Assembly: GCA_030527085.1 (NCBI GenBank) | Contig: JAUNBN010000021.1 | Span: forward strand, 1 to 12,378 | Reading direction: 5' to 3' | DNA from: Oscillospiraceae bacterium | GTDB taxonomy: Bacteria > Bacillota > Clostridia > Oscillospirales > Ruminococcaceae | DNA length: 12,378 bases | Shown: positions 7,093-12,378 of the stretch, one piece after another | How the letters are laid out: each line of letters opens with the position of its first letter | Position numbering within the stretch: the stretch's first letter is position 1 | The notes under the pieces: generated by a model | The model's database searches: none | The model's input: only the letters and a program-made list of their open reading frames with translations | Told to the model about the DNA's origin: nothing | Program-made: the position numbers and the translations under genes

Positions 7093-7395
7093 ATGACTGA
7101 AAACAATTTTGAAAACACCGTTAAAAACGTCGCCGACAAAGCCGACGATATTCTCGACAACCTCAAGGACAAGGCCGTGGACGCCTATGGCAAGGCCTCG
7201 GACGCGGTTGAGCAGCTCGCCGACAAGGGCGAGGATCTCCTGGGCGATTTGAAAGAAAAGTCCGGCCCCGCGCTCGAAAAGGCCAAGGACTACGCCGACA
7301 AGGCGGGCGACGTTATAGAGAACCTGGCCGACAAGGCCTCCGATTCCGTAGAAGCCGCGCTCGACAAGCTCGGCGAAGCCTTCGGCAAGAAATAA
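7093..7395 (+). CDS. Small protein of eight 11-residue amphipathic-helix repeats
   Basis: This 100-residue protein has a strong ribosome binding site (ggagg, 7081-7085, 7 bases before ATG). It starts 26 bases after the IspH-S1 stop, so it is probably co-transcribed. After a 12-residue start, residues 13-100 divide exactly into eight 11-residue units with no gap (starting V13, L24, A35, G46, S57, A68, A79, L90). Units have a recurrent ADK or LKDK start and hydrophobic positions 3-4 apart. Composition is Asp/Lys/Ala/Glu-rich, with no Cys or Trp, no signal peptide and no membrane segment. The periodicity is that of LEA group 3, apolipoprotein and synuclein-type helices, which are often disordered until they meet a lipid surface or dry out. 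That comparison is of pattern only. It shares repeat style, and an 18-base identical DNA stretch (7326-7343 and 6697-6714), with the fusion tail. Function unknown; expression is likely high. Confidence 0.85.
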   Translation: MTENNFENTVKNVADKADDILDNLKDKAVDAYGKASDAVEQLADKGEDLLGDLKEKSGPALEKAKDYADKAGDVIENLADKASDSVEAALDKLGEAFGKK

Positions 7396-7424
7396 GCGAA
7401 AAGCGATATTAAGCTTCTTTTCAC

Positions 7425-7457
7425 TGTATTCCCCCCGCCTTCGGCGGGGGGAATACA
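7425..7457. repeat. Perfect palindrome of the CCCGCC-TTC-GGCGGG family
   Basis: A perfect 15-bp inverted repeat (7425-7439 with 7443-7457) encloses a TTC loop. It lies 29 bases after the stop of the small repeat protein. It is nearly the same as the element at 1876-1912, sharing the outer tgtattcc/ggaataca arms. A few T residues follow (acttt). It may act as a terminator or mRNA 3' stabiliser for the long operon, or be a mobile REP-like element. Confidence 0.9.
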
Positions 7458-7484
7458 ACTTTAATACCGCTTTTGCTTCCTTTC

Positions 7485-7525
7485 AAATCACCCGCGAAGG
7501 GAAAGCTCCCTTGGCGGGTGATTTT
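7485..7525. terminator. Probable bidirectional terminator hairpin
   Basis: Arms aaatcacccgc (7485-7495) and gcgggtgattt (7514-7524) pair over 11 bp. After a G-G mismatch, aaggga and tccctt pair over a further 6 bp around an aagc loop. A/T-rich ends on both sides (aaat... and ...atttt) give a short T tract in each direction. It lies between convergent genes (plus strand ending 7395, minus strand ending 7693), as expected of a shared terminator. Confidence 0.7.
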
Positions 7526-7641
7526 GTGCGGGATTCGCTTAAAAGCTCCCGCGCTGAATCGGTGTTACCGGCGCTTGCGCTGACGCTGCGCAGTCGAGCC
7601 GGAACATAGCGATGACGAAAACCCGGCAGGACAAACAGCGC

Positions 7642-7680
7642 AAAGCGGCGGGGCCAAAAACGAACTCCCTCCGCCGCTTT
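7642..7680 (-). terminator. Terminator-like hairpin after the CBS-domain gene
   Basis: Arms aaagcggcgg (7642-7651) and ccgccgcttt (7671-7680) form a perfect 10-bp stem with a 19-base loop. It begins 12 bases past the minus-strand stop. The A/T ends give TTT on exit in the minus direction, a short tract, so efficiency may depend on the second hairpin at 7485-7525. Confidence 0.55.
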
Positions 7681-7692
7681 GATTCTATGGGC

Positions 7693-8952
7693 TTAAGCCT
7701 CAGTATCTTCGGAGATGAGCCTCGCTTGAACCTTCGTTATGCGGCGCTCGTCCGCACCGAGCGAGGAGAGCTCCAGCTTATCCAGCCTGGCGCTCGCGCG
7801 CTCGCAGGGCTCGGGGATGCGCCCGAGCAGCTCCGTGAGCAGGCCGCCTATGGTCTCGCTCTCGAGCTCCTCGGGCGGCTCACTTAAGCCCAGAGCCTCG
7901 AACACGTCCTCGACCTCGGCGAAGCCCTCGCAGACAAGCGAGCCGTCCGCCTGCCTAGCTATAAGGCTCTCCTCCTCATCGTACTCGTCCTCTATATCGC
8001 CCACTATGCTCTCGAGTATGTCCTCCATGCTCACTATGCCCGCCGTGCCGCCGTATTCGTCCACCACCACCGCCAGCGGCATCTTGGCCGCCTTGAGGCG
8101 CAACAGCAAATCGTGCGCGCGAATGCTCTCGTGAACGTAGAGCGTGTCGCGCAGAAGGGAGCGCAACTCGAAGTCGGCCGCGCTCTTGCCGACAAAGGGC
8201 AGCAGGTCCTTGACGGAGAGGGTTCCTATAATGCTGTCCAGCGAACCCTCGTAGACAGGCAGGCGCGAGTAGCCGCTCTCAACGGCCATATTTATAATAA
8301 AATCCAGGCTCGCGTCCACCGGCACGGCTTCGACCTCTATGCGGTGGGTCATGATGTCGGCGGCGCTCACATCGTCCAGCTCGAAGATATTGCCTATCAT
8401 CTCGCGCTGGGCCTCGTCTATCTCCTCGAGCGCGCCCACGTCGTCCATAACGTCCTCTTCGGTAACGGAGCCGAGCTCGTCGGCAACGCCCCGGCGCTCC
8501 AGCAGCCTGCGCGCGGGCGAGCAGATAAGGCGCGCGAGGGGTTTCAGCGGCGAGGTCAATTTAAGAACAGCAGAGCCGCGCCCGGCATAGGAGTCCGAAT
8601 GCGCCTGGCCCCAGGAGAGCGGCAGAATTACAAGAAAGCTCATTACCAGCCCGGTAAGAGTCATAAAGAGGAGAGCTGTAGCGAGAGAGGCGGGGAAACC
8701 CCTCTCATCAAGGTGGCCGAGCGCCCAGAGGCAGGCGCTGCGGCTCAAGGCAAAGAGGCACGCGAGGTTCCAGGCGAGCAGCAGGGCCGAGACAATAAGC
8801 CCCCCGGCCGCTGCGGGAGAAACGCCGGCCGTCCCCTCGAGCGCCTCGCGCGAGCTCGTCTGCCCGGCGGCGGCGCCGCCGGCGAGCGCAAAGAGAAAGA
8901 GCAGCGCTCCGGAAATGATAAACTGCAGATATGGCCAGCCGTCGGGTTCCAT
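7693..8952 (-). CDS. HlyC/CorC (TlyC)-family membrane protein with paired CBS domains
   Basis: This 419-residue protein has the layout of the HlyC/CorC/CNNM family, implicated in magnesium or cobalt efflux and earlier called hemolysin-like. Three hydrophobic segments lie at about 9-30, 50-75 and 88-113. Two CBS domains follow: about 195-255 (AADIMTHRIEVEAVP ... SGYSRLPVYEGSLDSIIG) and 265-322 (MPLAVVVDEYGGTAGIVSMEDILESIVGDI). A CorC_HlyC-type C-terminal domain spans about 335-415. The CBS and linker motifs are close to family consensus. The N-terminal DUF21 part is poorly conserved and lacks the usual motif in which a small-residue run precedes SETA, so transport activity is less certain. Start ATG 8952 has AGGAG 9 bases upstream. 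It is transcribed alone from the promoter at 9055-9083 and converges with the preceding operon. Confidence 0.9.
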   Translation of the reverse strand: MEPDGWPYLQFIISGALLFLFALAGGAAAGQTSSREALEGTAGVSPAAAGGLIVSALLLAWNLACLFALSRSACLWALGHLDERGFPASLATALLFMTLTGLVMSFLVILPLSWGQAHSDSYAGRGSAVLKLTSPLKPLARLICSPARRLLERRGVADELGSVTEEDVMDDVGALEEIDEAQREMIGNIFELDDVSAADIMTHRIEVEAVPVDASLDFIINMAVESGYSRLPVYEGSLDSIIGTLSVKDLLPFVGKSAADFELRSLLRDTLYVHESIRAHDLLLRLKAAKMPLAVVVDEYGGTAGIVSMEDILESIVGDIEDEYDEEESLIARQADGSLVCEGFAEVEDVFEALGLSEPPEELESETIGGLLTELLGRIPEPCERASARLDKLELSSLGADERRITKVQARLISEDTEA

Positions 8953-9054
8953 TTTTAAAAGCTCCTATTGTTCTCAGGGAGGGATTCGTAAGCGGACCAA
9001 AAGCGGGCGCGATACCGTGCTTGTGCGCCGCGGGGCGCGGCTTTTGTGTTTATT

Positions 9055-9083
9055 ATTATAATACAGTGCGGCGCTCTTGTCTA
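9055..9083 (-). promoter_or_regulatory. Promoter of the CBS-domain gene
   Basis: Read on the minus strand, TAGACA (9083-9078, five of six to consensus) is followed by a 17-bp spacer and a perfect TATAAT (9060-9055). Transcription would start near 9048, giving a leader of about 95 bases before ATG 8952. This is the best promoter match in the window. Confidence 0.8.
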
Positions 9084-9084
9084 T

Positions 9085-9346
9085 TTGTCCGAAAAATAAC
9101 GAAATCCGCCTTTCTCGCTTTACTTGCCGCTGCCGCGAGCGCTTTTGCCCTGTTTCCCCGCCGCAGGCGGGGAAACACCGCGCCGAGTCCCTTCGTTCAA
9201 AAAATAACAAAAATCGGCCTTCTCGCTTTACTTGCCGCTGCTGCGAGCGCTTTTGCCCTGTTTCCCCGCCGCAGGCGAGGGAACACCGCGCCGAGTCCCT
9301 TCGTTCAAAAAATAACAAAAATCGGCCTTCTCACTTTACTTGCCGC
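9085..9346. repeat. 108-bp tandem repeat, two full copies plus a partial third
   Basis: The period is 108 bases, anchored by tacttgcc at 9121, 9229 and 9337 and by aataac ending at 9100, 9208 and 9316. The two full copies differ at about 8 positions; the third stops near 9346. Each full copy holds an inverted repeat with a gca loop: perfect over 12 bp at 9151-9177 (tgtttccccgcc/ggcggggaaaca), and degraded by one mismatch and one G·T pair at 9259-9285. The CCCGCC/GGCGGG core links it to the other palindromes here. The partial third copy abuts the PFOR promoter. Confidence 0.9.
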
Positions 9347-9366
9347 TTTAGAAGTGATAATATAAT
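9340..9366 (+). promoter_or_regulatory. Likely promoter of the PFOR gene
   Basis: A perfect TATAAT (9361-9366) sits in an AT-rich run. TTGCCG (9340-9345), 15 bp upstream, is a poor -35; TTTACT (9335-9340) paired with GATAAT at 9356-9361 is another reading. A second candidate, TTGGCA (9370-9375) with TATATA (9393-9398), has ideal 17-bp spacing but would start transcription inside the ribosome binding site. The -35 region falls within the partial third copy of the 108-bp repeat. Confidence 0.5.
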
Positions 9367-9411
9367 AAATTGGCACAGGCATTAAAACGCATTATATATT
9401 AGGAGGCACAA

Positions 9412-12378
9412 ATGGCAAGAAAAAGACTTACGATGGACGGCAACAACGCCGCCGCCCACGTATCCTATGCCTACACCGACGTAGCGGCTATCTACCCGAT
9501 AACCCCGTCCTCCCCTATGGCCGAGCACGTTGACGAGATGTCGGCCAAGGGCAGGCTCAACATCTTCGACCACACGGTAAACGTAATCGAGATGCAGAGC
9601 GAGGCGGGCGCCGCCGGCGCGGTTCACGGCTCCCTCTCCTCGGGCGCGCTCACTACTACCTTTACGGCCTCGCAGGGCCTTCTGCTCATGATTCCCAATA
9701 TGTACAAAATTGCGGGCGAGCAGCTCCCCTGCGTTATCGACTGCGCCGCGCGCGCTCTGGCCACCCACGCCCTCTCCATCTTCGGCGACCATTCCGACGT
9801 TATGGCCTGCAGGCAGACGGGCTTCGCCCTGCTCGCCGAGGGCAGCGTCCAGGAGGTAATGGACCTCACCCCCGTGGCCCACTGCGCGGCCATCAAGGGC
9901 AAGACTCCCTTCCTGAATTTCTTCGACGGTTTCCGCACCTCCCACGAGCTTCAGAAGATAGAGGTCTGGGACTACGAGGACCTCAAGGACATGATGGACC
10001 TCGAGGCTGTCGAGCAGTTCCGCAAAAACGCCCTCAACCCCGAGCACCCGAAGCTCACCGGCTCCGCCCAGAACCCCGACATCTTCTTCCAGGTCCGCGA
10101 GGGCACCAACAAGTTCTACAACGAGCTGCCCGCCGTGGTTGAGGAGGCGATGAACAAGGTCAACGCCAAAATAGGTACCGACTACAAGCTCTTCAACTAC
10201 CACGGAGCGCCCGACGCCGAAACCGTCATAGTCGCCATGGGCTCCGTCTGCGACGCGGCCGAGGAGGTCATAGACTACCTCTGCGCCGCCGGCGAAAAGG
10301 TAGGCCTTATAAAGGTCCGCCTCTACCGCCCCTTCTCCGTAAAGCACCTGCTGGCCGTAATGCCCAAGAGCGTTAAGAACATCGCGGTGCTCGACCGCAC
10401 CAAAGAGCCCGGCGCGCTCGGCGAGCCGCTCTACCTCGACGTTGTAAGCGCCCTTGCCGGCACCGAGTTTGCGAAGGTCAATGTCTGCGGCGGCCGCTAC
10501 GGCCTGGGCAGCAAGGACACCACCCCCGCGCAGATAATCGCGGCAATCCGCAACGCTCAGAATCCGAACGGCAAGAAGATATTCACCATCGGCATAGTGG
10601 ACGATGTTACCAATCTCTCGCTCGAGCTCAAGGAGAACCCGAACACCACGCCCGAGGGCACTACCTGCTGCAAGTTCTGGGGACTGGGCTCCGACGGTAC
10701 CGTAGGCGCCAATAAGAACTCCATCAAGATAATCGGCGACCACACGGACATGTACGCCCAGGCCTACTTCTCCTACGACTCCAAGAAGTCCGGCGGCGTA
10801 ACGGTCTCCCATCTGCGCTTCGGCAAGACCCCGATAAAGTCCACTTATCTTATAGACAAGGCCGACTTCGTCGCCTGCCACAACCCCTCCTATATCGGCA
10901 AATACAACATGGTAGAGGACCTCAAGGACGGCGGCGTCTTCCTTATAAACTGCCCCTGGGACCTCGAGGAGCTCTCCGAGCACCTGCCCAATAAGGACAA
11001 GAGGTTCATCGCCGAGCACAATATCCGGCTCTACACCATAGACGCGCTGGCCATAGACGCGAAGCTCGGTCTGCGCGGCCGCTACAACACCGTTCTTCAG
11101 AGCGCCTTCTTCACCCTCACCAAGATAATCGACGAGGCCCAGGCCATTCAGTATATGAAGGACGCGGCCACCAAGAGCTATTCCAGCAAGGGCGACGACG
11201 TTGTAAAAATGAACCACGACGCCATCGAGGCCGGAGCCGTCCACGTCGTCAAGGTGGACGTGCCCGCCGAGTGGAAGACCGTAGGCGCGGACGCGCCCCG
11301 CACGGCGCTCACCGGCGACCGTCCCGAGCTCGTCAAGTTCGTCAACGACGTGCTCGTCCCCTGCTCGCTGCAGGACGGCGACAACCTGCCCGTCTCCACC
11401 CTTATGGACTATGTTGACGGTCACTTCCCGCAGGGCAGCGCGGCTTATGAGAAGCGCGGCGTTGCGGTGAACGTGCCCTCCTGGATACCCGAAAACTGCA
11501 TTCAGTGCAATTTCTGCGCCTATGTCTGCCCGCACGCGGTAATCCGCCCGGTAGTTATGAGCGCGGAGGAGCTTGCCAAGGCTCCCGCGGGCGTAAAGTC
11601 CGCCGACACTACGGGACTCGAGGGCTTCAAGACCGTAATGACCGTCTCCGCGCTGGACTGCACGGGCTGCGGCTCCTGCGTGAACGTCTGTCCGGGCAAG
11701 GGCGGCAACAAGGCTCTGGCCATGAAGCCGCTTGAGGACGAGATGCCCCAGCAGGCCGTCTTTGAATACGGCCTCACCATAGAGACGAAACCCGAGGTCA
11801 CCGAGAAGTTCAAGCCCTCAACCGTCAAGGGCAGCCAGTTCCTCACCCCGCTGCTCGAGTTCTCCGGAGCCTGCGCCGGCTGCGGCGAGACCCCCTACGC
11901 CAAGCTCGTGACCCAGCTCTTCGGCGACAGAATGTATATCGCGAACGCCACGGGCTGCTCCTCCATCTGGGGCGGCAGCGCGCCCGCCACTCCCTACACC
12001 GTCAACAGGGAAGGCCGCGGCCCCGCCTGGTCGAACTCCCTGTTCGAGGACGCCGCCGAGTACGGTCTGGGAATGTTCTTAGGGCAGGAGACCCGCCGCG
12101 AGCACGTTATAGAGCTTGTGCGCGAGCTCAAGGCCGAGGGCGAGCTCAAGGCCGCGGTCGATGAGTACCTCTCTACTCTTGAGGACGGCGAGGCCAACTC
12201 CAAAGCCACGCGCAGGCTCGTCAAGGCCCTTGAGGCCGAGGGCGGCGCCGAGAGCAAGGCTATTCTCGAAAACAAGGACATGCTCGCCAAGAAGTCCGTA
12301 TGGTGCTTCGGCGGAGACGGCTGGTCCTACGATATAGGCTTCGGCGGCGTGGACCACGTCCTCGCCTCCGGCAGGGAC
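9412..12378 (+). CDS. nifJ: Pyruvate:ferredoxin (flavodoxin) oxidoreductase, 3' end outside window
   Basis: This enzyme oxidises pyruvate and CoA to acetyl-CoA and CO2, reducing ferredoxin; it is central to anaerobic fermentation. The window holds 989 residues of an expected 1,170-1,200. The start is secure: aggagg (9401-9406) lies 5 bases before ATG. Domain I has YPITPSSPMAEHVDE (from 28) and IEMQSEAGAAGA with Glu64. Two ferredoxin-type 4Fe-4S motifs follow: C696-x2-C-x2-C-x3-C706 and C750-x2-C-x2-C-x3-C760. The TPP domain has CAGCGETPYAKL (Cys821, Cys824, for the proximal cluster), ATGCSSIWGG (Cys849) and GDGWSYDIGFGGVDHV (GDGW from 968). The frame is open to the last base and is cut within the TPP/Mg motif; the fourth proximal-cluster cysteine lies beyond the window. 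No frameshift is seen. It is a single-chain homodimeric-type PFOR, transcribed divergently from the CBS-domain gene. Confidence 0.98.
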   Translation, partial: MARKRLTMDGNNAAAHVSYAYTDVAAIYPITPSSPMAEHVDEMSAKGRLNIFDHTVNVIEMQSEAGAAGAVHGSLSSGALTTTFTASQGLLLMIPNMYKIAGEQLPCVIDCAARALATHALSIFGDHSDVMACRQTGFALLAEGSVQEVMDLTPVAHCAAIKGKTPFLNFFDGFRTSHELQKIEVWDYEDLKDMMDLEAVEQFRKNALNPEHPKLTGSAQNPDIFFQVREGTNKFYNELPAVVEEAMNKVNAKIGTDYKLFNYHGAPDAETVIVAMGSVCDAAEEVIDYLCAAGEKVGLIKVRLYRPFSVKHLLAVMPKSVKNIAVLDRTKEPGALGEPLYLDVVSALAGTEFAKVNVCGGRYGLGSKDTTPAQIIAAIRNAQNPNGKKIFTIGIVDDVTNLSLELKENPNTTPEGTTCCKFWGLGSDGTVGANKNSIKIIGDHTDMYAQAYFSYDSKKSGGVTVSHLRFGKTPIKSTYLIDKADFVACHNPSYIGKYNMVEDLKDGGVFLINCPWDLEELSEHLPNKDKRFIAEHNIRLYTIDALAIDAKLGLRGRYNTVLQSAFFTLTKIIDEAQAIQYMKDAATKSYSSKGDDVVKMNHDAIEAGAVHVVKVDVPAEWKTVGADAPRTALTGDRPELVKFVNDVLVPCSLQDGDNLPVSTLMDYVDGHFPQGSAAYEKRGVAVNVPSWIPENCIQCNFCAYVCPHAVIRPVVMSAEELAKAPAGVKSADTTGLEGFKTVMTVSALDCTGCGSCVNVCPGKGGNKALAMKPLEDEMPQQAVFEYGLTIETKPEVTEKFKPSTVKGSQFLTPLLEFSGACAGCGETPYAKLVTQLFGDRMYIANATGCSSIWGGSAPATPYTVNREGRGPAWSNSLFEDAAEYGLGMFLGQETRREHVIELVRELKAEGELKAAVDEYLSTLEDGEANSKATRRLVKALEAEGGAESKAILENKDMLAKKSVWCFGGDGWSYDIGFGGVDHVLASGRD

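Larger units (their letters stand above)
8953..9411. other. Divergent intergenic region with two promoters and a tandem repeat
   Basis: This 459-bp region separates the minus-strand CBS-domain gene from the plus-strand PFOR gene. From left to right it holds the leader of the minus-strand gene (8953-9048), its promoter (9055-9083), a 108-bp tandem repeat (9085-9346), and an AT-rich promoter and leader for PFOR (9340-9411). A reading frame across the array encodes hydrophobic repeats but has no supported start, so no gene is called. Confidence 0.7.

Noticed and set aside
7612..7887. A 91-codon plus-strand frame entering the CBS-domain gene
   Set aside because: It mostly overlaps the 3' end of the minus-strand gene, runs through its terminator hairpin, and has no ribosome binding site or recognisable domain.
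8113..8958. A 281-codon plus-strand frame opposite the CBS-domain gene
   Set aside because: It is antisense to a gene with clear CBS motifs and shows no domain of its own.
8931..9365. A plus-strand frame across the 108-bp repeats encoding repeated hydrophobic segments (LALLAAAASAFALF) that look like signal peptides
   Set aside because: The only ATG lies inside the opposite-strand CBS gene. A GTG at 9066 has no ribosome binding site. The period is a multiple of three, so repetition of the frame is automatic and is not evidence of selection.
9382..11535. A 717-codon open frame on the minus strand opposite PFOR
   Set aside because: It lies wholly antisense to a gene with clear PFOR motifs. Its product is Gly/Val/Leu-biased with no recognisable domain. 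Strong codon bias in the sense gene leaves the antisense frame free of stops.

Overview
The window is GC-rich, gene-dense bacterial DNA that most resembles an anaerobic Clostridia-type Firmicute, possibly an uncultured Oscillospirales or Christensenellales relative. Three things suggest this: a fused IspH-ribosomal protein S1 gene, the FAD enzyme-cmk-plsC-ispH/rpsA gene order typical of Clostridia, and a pyruvate:ferredoxin oxidoreductase. Taxonomy is inferred from gene content, not from a marker search. ATA is used heavily for isoleucine even in the S1 part, which is unusual in GC-rich DNA.

Layout. Positions 1-434 hold a 93-bp tandem repeat and a weak promoter. A membrane-anchored extracytoplasmic protein with Ig-like regions and a degenerate CAP/SCP domain follows (435-1838). 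After a weak terminator and a perfect 37-bp palindrome, a promoter at 2031-2058 starts a tightly packed operon: a HI0933/BaiN-type flavoprotein (2099-3364), cytidylate kinase (3361-4029), a PlsC acyltransferase (4026-4637) and an IspH-S1 fusion (4634-7066). The genes overlap by 4 bp at each junction. A 100-residue protein built entirely of 11-residue repeats (7093-7395) lies 26 bp further on with its own strong ribosome binding site. Convergent to this, on the minus strand, is a HlyC/CorC-type CBS-domain membrane protein (7693-8952). The gap between them holds a palindrome and two terminator-like hairpins. Divergent from it, after a 108-bp tandem repeat, is pyruvate:ferredoxin oxidoreductase (9412 onward), cut by the window end inside its thiamine diphosphate motif.

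How the genes fit together. The main operon joins nucleotide supply (CMP/dCMP kinase), phospholipid synthesis (PlsC), isoprenoid precursor synthesis (IspH) and translation (S1), a growth-linked housekeeping set. PFOR supplies acetyl-CoA and reduced ferredoxin, and IspH is a plausible user of low-potential electrons.

The most unusual point is that the IspH-S1 fusion carries a 181-residue C-terminal extension. It contains about eleven 11-residue amphipathic-helix repeats and then an acidic Ala/Glu/Pro tail. The next gene encodes a free-standing protein of the same repeat type. The intergenic DNA also carries a family of hairpins sharing a CCCGCC-N3-GGCGGG core, alone at gene ends and inside both tandem arrays.
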